Shown in pieces: positions 36,364 through 44,594 of a stretch of 52,343 nt of DNA (position 1 is its first letter; every line of letters begins with the position of its first letter). The stretch is from assembly GCA_934394815.1 (NCBI GenBank), contig CAKRRD010000016.1:1-52343 (forward strand), in the 5' to 3' direction. Source of the stretch: an uncultured Acetatifactor sp. GTDB lineage: Bacteria > Bacillota > Clostridia > Lachnospirales > Lachnospiraceae. The translations under genes were made by a program, and so were the position numbers. Below the pieces are notes generated by a model that saw only the letters and a list, made by a program, of their open reading frames with translations, was not told the DNA's origin and did no database searches.

Positions 36364-37449
36364 TTATTCCGCCTCCTTTGTAGTTACAGTTTCTTTTTTC
36401 TCTTCTCCGGGCTGTACTTCCTCTTCCAAAGCTTCTGTCTGCTGTGCAACAGCATCTGACATTTCCGGCTTTTTTCTTTTTGAGAATAGTTTGTGCTTCT
36501 CCGGCTGTGTGGGTTCCACATCTTCGGTCAGTTCCAGGAAGATGTCTTCCAGAGACTTCTCCGCATGAGTCATCTCTAAAATAGGCAGTTTTGCATCTGC
36601 CAGTGCATAGAATACCTGCTCTCTGACATCGGCATTTTCTTTGGAAATCACTTTTAATTTTGCAATCTCTTTGGGTGCCTCCGTGTTCTCTTCGATCCGG
36701 TCGATCTGTGAGATCTCCTGCAATGCAGCCTTCACAGCAGCGGCGCTTCCCTTTACTTCCAGGTTCAGTTCCATGGAACCGCTCATAAGCTTCTGCAGAT
36801 TCTCCGGAGAATCGCTGGCTACCAGCTTACCGTGGGCTATGATCATAATATGGTCGCAGACCGCGCTGACCTCCGACAGAATATGAGAGCTGAGAATCAC
36901 GGTATGATTCTCCCCCAGCTTACGGATCAGATCTCTGATCTCGATGATCTGCTTGGGATCCAGACCCACCGTGGGCTCATCCAGAATGATGACCTCCGGG
37001 TAGCCAAGAATGGCCTGTGCCAGACCGACTCTCTGCCTGTAACCTTTGGACAGATTCCTGATCAGACGCTGCTGCATATCCGTGATCTGTGTCATTTCCA
37101 TGACTTCGTCTATCTGCTGTTTCCGTTCTTTTTTCGGTACTTTTTTCAGTTCTGCCACGAATTCCAGGTATTCTCTGACAGTCATGTCAACATACAGTGG
37201 CGGAAGCTCCGGCAGATAACCGATGGCACGCTTTGCCTCCTCCGGATCCTTTTGGACATCCTTGCCGTCGATGGTCACGGTGCCCTCCGAGGCTGCCAGA
37301 TAACCCGTGAGGATGTTCATGGTCGTGGATTTACCCGCGCCGTTGGGACCAAGAAAACCGTAGATCTGTCCCTTTTCCACACGGAAAGAGAGATGGTCTA
37401 CGGCAATATGGTCACCATATTTTTTTGTAAGATTGCTTACTTCTATCAT
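36364..37449 (-). CDS. ABC transporter ATP-binding protein (GldA/NatA-like)
   Basis: A 361-residue ATPase for the GldFG-type permease. It has Walker A GFLGPNGAGKSTTMNILTG, the signature NLSKGYRQRVGLAQAI, Walker B VIILDEPTVGLDPKQI and a switch His in ILSSHILSEV. The ATG at 37447-37449 follows GGGAGG; the in-frame extension upstream lacks a site. Residues about 310-361 are an unusual charged, low-complexity tail (HKLFSKRKKPEMSD and Glu-rich segments), possibly for contact with the permease or another protein. It starts the three-gene operon. Confidence 0.92.
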   Translation of the reverse strand: MIEVSNLTKKYGDHIAVDHLSFRVEKGQIYGFLGPNGAGKSTTMNILTGYLAASEGTVTIDGKDVQKDPEEAKRAIGYLPELPPLYVDMTVREYLEFVAELKKVPKKERKQQIDEVMEMTQITDMQQRLIRNLSKGYRQRVGLAQAILGYPEVIILDEPTVGLDPKQIIEIRDLIRKLGENHTVILSSHILSEVSAVCDHIMIIAHGKLVASDSPENLQKLMSGSMELNLEVKGSAAAVKAALQEISQIDRIEENTEAPKEIAKLKVISKENADVREQVFYALADAKLPILEMTHAEKSLEDIFLELTEDVEPTQPEKHKLFSKRKKPEMSDAVAQQTEALEEEVQPGEEKKETVTTKEAE

Positions 37450-37598
37450 ATTTGCCTCCCAGATATGGTGTTCTTCCCCCACCTGATATCCCGAATTGCT
37501 TCACAGCCAACTGTTCTCACAATTCTACAAACCAATATATGAGGCAAATGTCATGAAAAGATGAAACCTTTGTGAAAATTCTGTGAAACCGTGCCCCC

Positions 37599-38576
37599 CT
37601 AAATCTTCGTCACGGTCAGAGAAACGCTTAAATTTCCGGCCTCCGCCGCCAGCTGCAGCGGAAGTTTTGCCACCGGAATATCTTCAAAAATAAACTCCGG
37701 ATCTCCGGCTCCGGCCGACTGGAATAAGAAAAGTACCCCGTCTACATAGAGCACCACTTTTTTCTGGTTGCTGTAGATCGTAAGCGAAGCCTGCCCGTTT
37801 TCCTGACGACGCAGGGTGGAAAGCGCCGGATAGAGCACCGGTTCGCTGCTCCACTTTGCCTGATAATAGTAATATCGCTCCGTCAGCGTCCGGCCATCCG
37901 CGGAAAGCAACGCTTCTTCTGTCATTTCTCCGGGTAATCCACGGTACACCGGAAGATTCTGTGGTCGTATCCACAGGTCACCCGTGAGGAATCCACTTCT
38001 TCTGCACAGACGGTAAAACAGGCGCACGGACCGGCTCTCCTGCCCGTCTATCCCGGATCCCGTTCCTTCCAGCCGGACCGCATTAACTCCCATCCGGGCC
38101 AGCCGATCCAGATCCCTTTTCATCAGCTCCTCCTGTGTCCCGGCATCGCTGATCTGCGGGGGAAGCCGGTAGGCTGCCTCATGAGGCATGAACTCTTTCG
38201 CATTGAGAAAGATTCCTTTTTTATCTACGACACGCATATCATAAATCGCCAGTTCCTGCTGCCAATACGCTTCTTCCACAGTAACTCCGGACTTCTCTTC
38301 CTGCTCCACGACCTCGAATCTCCCCTGCGCCGTCACCCGGTAGACATAGGGATCCCGCATGCCGTCCCACAGATGCGGCCGCAATAGCAGCGCTGTCATG
38401 GAGTCTGCCTCCTCCGGAGAATATTCTCCATGAAAAACAAGTCGTCCGCCCTCTGCTTCTTCCCAGATCTCGATCTGTAATGCGGACAGCAAACGCCCTA
38501 TCTTTTCCGGCAGGGCAAATTCCAGATAAGCCTTCCCGTTTTCCAGTTTTGTTGTAATTCCAAGATCCTCCCGCAT
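37599..38576 (-). CDS. GH2-derived protein lacking catalytic residues, unknown
   Basis: A 325-residue protein built from pieces typical of glycoside hydrolase family 2. LLLRPHLWDGMRDPYVYRVT is the Ig-like domain signature, DMRVVDKKGIFLNAKEFMPH resembles the start of the barrel, and LDRLARMGVNAVRLEG resembles its early strand. Then most of the barrel is missing, and SNQKKVVLYVDG resembles the C-terminal DUF4982 Ig domain. I see neither the NE acid/base nor the nucleophile Glu. It is therefore probably a binding or structural protein, or a degenerating enzyme with an intact frame. The start at 38576 follows GAGGG. It lies between the two ABC operons. Confidence 0.6.
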   Translation of the reverse strand: MREDLGITTKLENGKAYLEFALPEKIGRLLSALQIEIWEEAEGGRLVFHGEYSPEEADSMTALLLRPHLWDGMRDPYVYRVTAQGRFEVVEQEEKSGVTVEEAYWQQELAIYDMRVVDKKGIFLNAKEFMPHEAAYRLPPQISDAGTQEELMKRDLDRLARMGVNAVRLEGTGSGIDGQESRSVRLFYRLCRRSGFLTGDLWIRPQNLPVYRGLPGEMTEEALLSADGRTLTERYYYYQAKWSSEPVLYPALSTLRRQENGQASLTIYSNQKKVVLYVDGVLFLFQSAGAGDPEFIFEDIPVAKLPLQLAAEAGNLSVSLTVTKI

Positions 38577-38736
38577 CTGCAACCCTCTTTCCTGCCTTTC
38601 GCATTCTGTTATCAGGAGTTTCTGCAGATTGCCTTCTGTTTATGCTTATCTTAAGGTTAAAATATCCTTCTGTGTCTGCCAGAATATGGATATAAATTTT
38701 CTAATTATTACATTTCTGTCTCGCAAAGAAAAGGAG

Positions 38737-38782
38737 GCCGCCCATGAAACATCAGGCGGCATTTTCTCAATGGCCGGGCGGC
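38737..38782 (-). terminator. Terminator after the efflux operon
   Basis: GCCGCCC (38737-38743) pairs with GGGCGGC (38776-38782); on the minus strand a T-rich tract follows. A competing GCCGCC/GGCGGC hairpin is nested within. Confidence 0.6.
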
Positions 38783-38789
38783 TTTTCGT

Positions 38790-39467
38790 TTATTCATGCA
38801 GTTGTCCGTCCACGATACGCACAATGCGTTTCGCAGACTGGGCCACACTCAGGTCATGGGTGATCATGACGATGGTGTTGCCCATGTTGTTCAGTTCCCT
38901 GAACAGCTTCAACACTTCCTTACCGCTGGTCTGATCCAAAGCACCGGTCGGTTCATCCGCCAACAGGATGGCCGGCTGTCCCACCAGTGCTCTGGCAATG
39001 GATACTCTCTGCTTCTGTCCACCGGACAGTTCGTTGGGCTTATGTCCGATACGATGATCCAGCCCCAGCAGTTTGATGGTATTTTTACACTTTTCTTCCG
39101 CTTCCTCGTGGGTCATGCCCCGCATCAGCAGCGGCATGATGATATTCTGCATGACATTATAGGTCGGGATCAGCTGATAGTTCTGGAAAATGAACCCGAT
39201 CTTCTGGTTGCGCACCATAGTCAGATCGTCCTCTTTGGTCTCATGGATCGCCATGCCGTCCAGATAATACTCCCCGCTGTCCATCACGTCCATGCAGCCG
39301 ATCATATTCATCAGTGTGGTCTTACCGGAACCGGAAGGACCTAAGATCGCCACATATTCTCCTTTGTTCACCTGAAAATTAATATCTTTCAGGATCGGCA
39401 GCCGTTCCTCTCCCAGCATATAGCCTTTATTTATATTTTTCATGGTGATCATTGCATTTTCCATCAT
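38790..39467 (-). CDS. MacB/LolD-type ABC transporter ATPase
   Basis: A 225-residue ATPase of the MacB/LolD/FtsE group. It has Walker A GPSGSGKTTLMNMIGCMD, signature ELSGGQKQRVSIARALV, Walker B AILLADEPTGALDQTSG and the switch TIVMITHDLSVAQSAKR. The ATG at 39465-39467 follows AAAGGTG. It powers the permease encoded just upstream. It is the last gene of the five-gene operon, preceded by the leader element at 39478-39525 within the transcript. Confidence 0.93.
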   Translation of the reverse strand: MMENAMITMKNINKGYMLGEERLPILKDINFQVNKGEYVAILGPSGSGKTTLMNMIGCMDVMDSGEYYLDGMAIHETKEDDLTMVRNQKIGFIFQNYQLIPTYNVMQNIIMPLLMRGMTHEEAEEKCKNTIKLLGLDHRIGHKPNELSGGQKQRVSIARALVGQPAILLADEPTGALDQTSGKEVLKLFRELNNMGNTIVMITHDLSVAQSAKRIVRIVDGQLHE

Positions 39468-39477
39468 AATTCTTACA

Positions 39478-39525
39478 CCTTTCAATAACCTGCAAACCTT
39501 GGGCCTGTGGCACAAATTTGCGTGT
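39478..39525 (-). ncRNA. Structured intergenic element, copy B (shared with 22829-22906)
   Basis: On the minus strand, ACACGCAAATTTGTGCC (39509-39525), GTTTGCAGG (39489-39497) and TGAAAGG (39478-39484) recur in the same order as in the leader at 22.8 kb, with a shorter middle. It fills the 77-base gap between the permease stop and the ATPase start. GCAAA/TTTGC can pair. Here it is inside an operon, not at its head, so a role in differential expression or a mobile repeat are both possible. Confidence 0.4.
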
Positions 39526-39544
39526 GAAAAATTTATTTTTCACA

Positions 39545-40888
39545 CTATTCCTGATTCAGAGCTTCTACAGGGATCAGTGTCGATGCCTTGTATGCCGGAT
39601 AGAAGCCGAAGATACTTCCGGTGAGGACACCGAACAACAGCGACAATACCGCTCCCTGTACCGACAGGGACACTCTCACGTTAAACAACTGCACCAGCGG
39701 GGTGATTCCCAGTGCCACCAGCACCCCCAGTACCGCACCTACCAGACTGGTGAAGCTGGCCTCCAGTAAGAACTCCAGCAGAATATCCTTTCGGGAGCAG
39801 CCCAGTGCTTTCAGGATACCGATTTCATTGGTACGCTCCTTAATGGATACAAACAATACGTTCATAATACCGATACCACCGACGATAAATACGATCACTG
39901 CCATGGAGATCAGCAGTAATGTCAAAGTCTCGTTGGAAGCGGATGCCGCTTCCATCTTGCTTCCGGCATCACTGACGGTAAATGTGGTGTTGGGGTAGCT
40001 TTCTTTTAAGGTACTCTCCACATCCGTCATTATGGTATCCACCTGATTCACATCCTCCGCGATCACTGTAATGGTGGGGCTGATGCCGGTGCCGGTGATA
40101 TACTTGATACCTGTTTCATAAGGCACATAGATTGCGGTATCCGGGCTGATACCGGAGGCCACGGTTCCCATCTCAGACAACACCCCGGATACTATATAGG
40201 GGCGGCCGTCAATATAGACTGTACCGTCATAGGCATCATAGGCGCTGCCGAAGACTTCTTTTGCTACGGCGGCTCCCAGTACACACACCTTTTCCTTGCT
40301 CTCGTTGTTTTCCTCTGTGAGGAAATCACCGATGGCCATTTCCAGATTACTGATGGTGGCATAATTATCCTCCACACCGGCAATGGTGTAATAGGAGGAA
40401 GAGGTCATCTCGCCTCCCTCCACCGATGCTGTAGTGGAATAAGAGATCGTGGTTGCAGAAATTCCGGAGACGAAAGTCGCCAGATCATCGCAGTCCTCGC
40501 TGGTCAATGTCACGGCTTCGCTCTCTTCCTCCTGCCCGAAACCGAAGAATCCGCCGAAGTCCATGCCACCGCCCGGACCACCAGACATACCGCCACCGGA
40601 ACCTCCTCCGGGGCCTCCGCCCATATTGGTGACGGTAACGCTTCCTCCACCGCCCGGCATTTCAAAGCTAAAACCGCCGCTGTCACTGCTGTCACAGGAA
40701 ATATCAATGGCTCCGGCATTCAGGTTCTTGAACTGCTCCGCCACTTCTTCTTTTCCACCGGTACCTATCGCCAGCACCAGCATTATGGTGGCGGATCCCA
40801 CAACGATACCGATGGAAGTCAGGATCACTTTGAATTTATTCTGTGACAGGTTCAGCCACACCAGACGCAATATTTCGGATAATCTCAT
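39545..40888 (-). CDS. MacB-like ABC permease with Gly-rich insert
   Basis: A 447-residue four-helix MacB/FtsX-type permease. The first helix is within KFKVILTSIGIVVGSATIML, and the three C-terminal helices follow ERTNEIGILKALGCSRKDIL (typical FtsX motif). The extracellular MacB-PCD domain is interrupted at about residues 90-135 by a Gly/Met/Pro-rich stretch (GGGPGGGSGGGMSGGPGGG and MDFGGFFGFGQ). MacB-type systems export peptides or antibiotics mechanically with an adaptor. Its neighbours are three adaptors upstream and the ATPase downstream. Confidence 0.9.
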   Translation of the reverse strand: MRLSEILRLVWLNLSQNKFKVILTSIGIVVGSATIMLVLAIGTGGKEEVAEQFKNLNAGAIDISCDSSDSGGFSFEMPGGGGSVTVTNMGGGPGGGSGGGMSGGPGGGMDFGGFFGFGQEEESEAVTLTSEDCDDLATFVSGISATTISYSTTASVEGGEMTSSSYYTIAGVEDNYATISNLEMAIGDFLTEENNESKEKVCVLGAAVAKEVFGSAYDAYDGTVYIDGRPYIVSGVLSEMGTVASGISPDTAIYVPYETGIKYITGTGISPTITVIAEDVNQVDTIMTDVESTLKESYPNTTFTVSDAGSKMEAASASNETLTLLLISMAVIVFIVGGIGIMNVLFVSIKERTNEIGILKALGCSRKDILLEFLLEASFTSLVGAVLGVLVALGITPLVQLFNVRVSLSVQGAVLSLLFGVLTGSIFGFYPAYKASTLIPVEALNQE

Positions 40889-40937
40889 ATTCTATTTCTT
40901 CCCTTCCATTGACCTTACTTTCCCACAGGTCTCCGCT

Positions 40938-42722
40938 CTACTTCGTAATGCTGCTTTCGATCAATACGGTATCTCCTTCTGCAATATCTCCGGAGATCTC
41001 CACGTTAGAACCATCTGACAGTCTTGTCGTTATTTCTTTTTTCACGATGCTGCCATCTGCAGTCTTCACTTTTACATAAGTCTTGTCATCCTCTGTGATA
41101 ATGGCTCTGCGTGAGACATACAGCACTTCTTCCATTTGTTCCGTAACGAAAGTCACATCTCCTGTCATTCCCTGGAACAGTCCGGAGACATCCCCTTCTA
41201 ATGTGACAGTTACGTCATAAGTTATGTTTCCACTGGAATCCGATGTCGCATCTCCGATAGCCGTCACCTTTGCCGTAAAGATATCTTCCGGATATGCCGT
41301 CAATGCAATATTTGCCGCAGATCCCAGAGAGATATTCGTCATGTCATCTTCATCTACTGTTACCGTCATGGTCACTTCGTCCATATCGTATAAGGTAACC
41401 AGAGAGGTTCCGGTACTGATCTTGTCTCCGGCCTCCAGCTCCACGCCGGTGATGACACCGTTGTATCTTGCACATACTGCATTACCATCGATATAGGTGC
41501 TGAACTCGTTCCATTTTTCCAGTGTCTCATTATAGGTTTCCTGCTGATCGGACAATTCCTGCGCAAGATACCCCAGTGCAATGTCATAGGTCTCCTGTGC
41601 GGTATTGTAAGCCAGTGTCCGCAGTTTTTGAGTCTCGGCTGCGGTCAGTTTCCCCTGCTCCAGTTCTCGTTTTGCCTTATTGTAGGCGGTTTCGGCAGTG
41701 GTTACATTTTCCTTCGCCTGCTCTACTCTCTGTTCCAGCTCTTCCTTCTGCTGCTCCAGGGAATCTGCCGTGGACTGTGCCTGCTCCGTCAGTTGCGCAT
41801 AATAAACATATCCGTAAGTATCATCTGCTGCGTCTGTACTGTTCAGGCTATATTTACAGTTCGACAATACCTGTGCCGCATCCTCATAGGCTGCCGTTAC
41901 TTCCTCCAGCTGTGCCCGGTAATCTTCCAGGCTGCTCTTCGCCTGCTCCAGCGTGCTCTCCGCAGAATCTACCGTATTCTGAAGCTCCTGCAATGTAGTA
42001 CTGTACTCGGTATCAATATAACTGCCGTAAGCAGTGCTGCTGTCATAAGTGTATTTTGCCTGTTGTTTTGACAGGGTCTGGTCGGCTTCCACCGCCTCCA
42101 GATCCGCTTTTGCTTTCTCAACGTTAGACTGCAATTCGTCTTCCAGGTCGGAGACGCTGTCTTCTTCCAACAGGTACAGGGGATCTCCCTCGGACACCTG
42201 CTGCCCCACGGAGACCACTACCTCCGCCACGGTCAGGGTAGAATCATCTCCGTTGCTGCCAGAGCTGCTGCCTCCCATATTGAAGATCTGCCCAAACATG
42301 TCTAAGCCTCCCTGGGCTCCGCCGCCGGAAGCACTCATGCCGCCAAATCCACCGGAACCAGAGCTGCTGCCGGCAGTACTACCGGAAGAGCCGCCGGAGG
42401 AACTGCTGCCGGAAGTATCCGTTCTCTGCAGGGCACTCATATCCAGATCAAAGGTCTGATCCACCGTACCGATGTCCACAGAGCCGCTCTCCGTTATACC
42501 TTTGACCAGTGTCCCGTATTTTACGGTGGTCTCTTTATAGATGACTTCCGTATCGGAACCACCGGAGAGACCAATGGCACCAGCCACTACAGCGATCACG
42601 CAGACACCACAGACACCTGTGGTGACCTTGCGTTTTTTAGACCAGCTTTTCCATGATCCGATCCGGCGCATTTGATTTCTTATATTTTCTTTGATCTTTT
42701 TCCCATTTTCATTCTGCTTCAT
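40938..42722 (-). CDS. HlyD/MacA-type adaptor 1 with Gly/Ser-rich insert
   Basis: A 594-residue membrane fusion protein. It has one N-terminal helix (about 36-55), lipoyl/barrel-sandwich halves, a long coiled coil of about 200 residues (around QQKEELEQRVEQAKENVTTA), and beta-barrel and membrane-proximal domains (VTMTVTVDEDDMTNISLGSA onward). Between the first lipoyl strands, about residues 90-160, is a Gly/Ser/Ala insert (SGSTAGSSSGSGGFGGMSAS). In Gram-positive bacteria such adaptors link the permease to the cell surface. The ATG at 42722 has a weak GGGA site; a TTG 12 bases upstream is an alternative. Confidence 0.85.
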   Translation of the reverse strand: MKQNENGKKIKENIRNQMRRIGSWKSWSKKRKVTTGVCGVCVIAVVAGAIGLSGGSDTEVIYKETTVKYGTLVKGITESGSVDIGTVDQTFDLDMSALQRTDTSGSSSSGGSSGSTAGSSSGSGGFGGMSASGGGAQGGLDMFGQIFNMGGSSSGSNGDDSTLTVAEVVVSVGQQVSEGDPLYLLEEDSVSDLEDELQSNVEKAKADLEAVEADQTLSKQQAKYTYDSSTAYGSYIDTEYSTTLQELQNTVDSAESTLEQAKSSLEDYRAQLEEVTAAYEDAAQVLSNCKYSLNSTDAADDTYGYVYYAQLTEQAQSTADSLEQQKEELEQRVEQAKENVTTAETAYNKAKRELEQGKLTAAETQKLRTLAYNTAQETYDIALGYLAQELSDQQETYNETLEKWNEFSTYIDGNAVCARYNGVITGVELEAGDKISTGTSLVTLYDMDEVTMTVTVDEDDMTNISLGSAANIALTAYPEDIFTAKVTAIGDATSDSSGNITYDVTVTLEGDVSGLFQGMTGDVTFVTEQMEEVLYVSRRAIITEDDKTYVKVKTADGSIVKKEITTRLSDGSNVEISGDIAEGDTVLIESSITK

Positions 42723-42776
42723 AACTGTTCCCAATCATTCCTGTCTGTTTCTCAACATTTGCTCCATCCGCCTGAT

Positions 42777-44594
42777 TTATTGTCCTCCGGGACCGCCCGG
42801 CATTCCACCGCCGAAGCTGCCGGAATTACCACCCCCGGGACCACCCTGCGGCATGTCGCCGCCTCCCGGCATCTGCATATCTTCCGACATCTGAAACTCC
42901 ATATCACCACCGGTTGTTGTATCGGTGCTGCTGCCGGAATCGGAAGCCTCTTCTGTACTCTTTACTTCTGCTTCGGAACTGACCTTACTTGCCAGATAGA
43001 TGGTATCGCCCTCTTCCAGTCCGGACAAGATCTCAATATCCACGCCGTTGGTAATGCCGGTCTCTACCTCCGACAGTTCCTTACCGCCCAGTGCGGTCTT
43101 ACGGTACACATAGGTCTTGCCGTTTTCCTCTACGATAGCTTTGCGGGATACATAGAGGACATCTTCTTTTTCTTCGGTGACAAAGATCACATCCGCGGTC
43201 ATTCCGCCGTAGAGCTGTTCCAGTTCGCCCTCTACGCTGATCTCCACCGTATAACTTACCGTGTTGCTGTAATCGGAAGTTGCCGTGGTATTGATGGACA
43301 AAATGCTTCCGGTATAGGAATCCTCCGGGTATGCTGTGAAAGTGATATCTACAGCATCACCCACCTGCAGATCCACGATATCCTCCTGGGTCACGTCCAC
43401 GGAGATCTGCAAATCCTCTGCCGTCGCATAGGAAAATAAAGTACCGGTGGTCGTCAGACGGTCTCCCGCTTCCTGACTGACTTCCGTGATCACGCCATCC
43501 TCCGTGGCATACAGAATGCCGTCACTTCCTACAAAATCCTCAAAGGCCTGCAGCTGTTCTTCTCTTTTTTCTTTGGTCTCTTCCGCTTCCTGTAAAGTCT
43601 CCTTCAGATCTTCCACAGTGGCATTGTAAGTGGTCTGGGCGTTCTGCCCGGTGATCACGGCTTCCTGATAGGTCTCTTCTGCATCCAGTTTATCAATGTT
43701 TTGCTTCGCCTGCGCTGCCGCCAGCTGATTTTGCAGATCCGTAATGGCATTTTCATTGTCCGCCACCGCCGTCTCCGCCTGTGTCAGCGCTGATTTTGCC
43801 TGCTGATACTGGGATCTGGCACTGAGATACCCGCTCTGGAATACCATATAGTTTACGGTATTGTCCATTCCTGCATTTTCATAATCTTCCTTAGCCGCTT
43901 CGTAAGTCTCCAAAGCATCCTGATAATCTTCCTGAGCTTCCGTAAGCTTCTCCTGCAGAGATGCCGTATTGGCCTGCTTCTGTTCCAGCTGTACCTGCAG
44001 GGATGCCACATTATTCGTCACGCTTGTACCGGAGGTATTGCGGATGGATGCCGCATAGGAAGCGCTGATCTTCTGGGTATCGTAATCGGTCTGGGCTTCC
44101 AGCAGAGACAATTCATAAGTACTTTCCGCTTCCGCGTAATCGGCCTGTGCCTCCACCATTGCATTCTGCAGCAGGGCACGTACCGCTTCCACACTGTCCT
44201 CCGTGAATTTCAACAGTTCTTCTCCTTCGGTGACGCGCTGACCGCTGGCGGCGTAGATTTCTTCGATCTTCAGATATTTCTGTACGGTATCGTCTTCATC
44301 GTCACCATCCTCGCTGTCATCGTCATCATCACTGACGTCCAGATCCAGATCGTAATCTACGGATTTTGTGTTATATTCCAGCGAACCGCTCTCCGTAACA
44401 CCTACCTTTAAGGTTCCCCGTTCCACCGTCTCTTCCTTGTAGATCCACTGTTCCTTTTGAAGTAACGGCGCAATGAACACCGTGTAGCAGGCTGCCAGAA
44501 TCAGCAGGAGCAATGCGATCCCCGCCAGAATCAGCTTCTTCTGCTTTTTTGTGAGGGATTTCAGTTTTTCAAAATGTGGTCTCTTTAATTTCAT
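42777..44594 (-). CDS. HlyD/MacA-type adaptor 2 with Gly/Met-rich tail
   Basis: A 605-residue adaptor related to but distinct from adaptor 1. The N-terminal helix (about 19-38) is followed by an acidic run after VDYDLDLDVS (DDDDDSEDGDDEDD, about 75-90), lipoyl halves, a coiled coil of about 220 residues and the beta-barrel region (ISVDVTQEDIVDLQVGDAVD). The last 50 residues are Gly/Met/Pro-rich (MQMPGGGDMPQGGPGG, ending GGGMPGGPGGQ). Its ATG overlaps the stop of adaptor 3 by four bases (ATGA). Confidence 0.85.
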   Translation of the reverse strand: MKLKRPHFEKLKSLTKKQKKLILAGIALLLLILAACYTVFIAPLLQKEQWIYKEETVERGTLKVGVTESGSLEYNTKSVDYDLDLDVSDDDDDSEDGDDEDDTVQKYLKIEEIYAASGQRVTEGEELLKFTEDSVEAVRALLQNAMVEAQADYAEAESTYELSLLEAQTDYDTQKISASYAASIRNTSGTSVTNNVASLQVQLEQKQANTASLQEKLTEAQEDYQDALETYEAAKEDYENAGMDNTVNYMVFQSGYLSARSQYQQAKSALTQAETAVADNENAITDLQNQLAAAQAKQNIDKLDAEETYQEAVITGQNAQTTYNATVEDLKETLQEAEETKEKREEQLQAFEDFVGSDGILYATEDGVITEVSQEAGDRLTTTGTLFSYATAEDLQISVDVTQEDIVDLQVGDAVDITFTAYPEDSYTGSILSINTTATSDYSNTVSYTVEISVEGELEQLYGGMTADVIFVTEEKEDVLYVSRKAIVEENGKTYVYRKTALGGKELSEVETGITNGVDIEILSGLEEGDTIYLASKVSSEAEVKSTEEASDSGSSTDTTTGGDMEFQMSEDMQMPGGGDMPQGGPGGGNSGSFGGGMPGGPGGQ

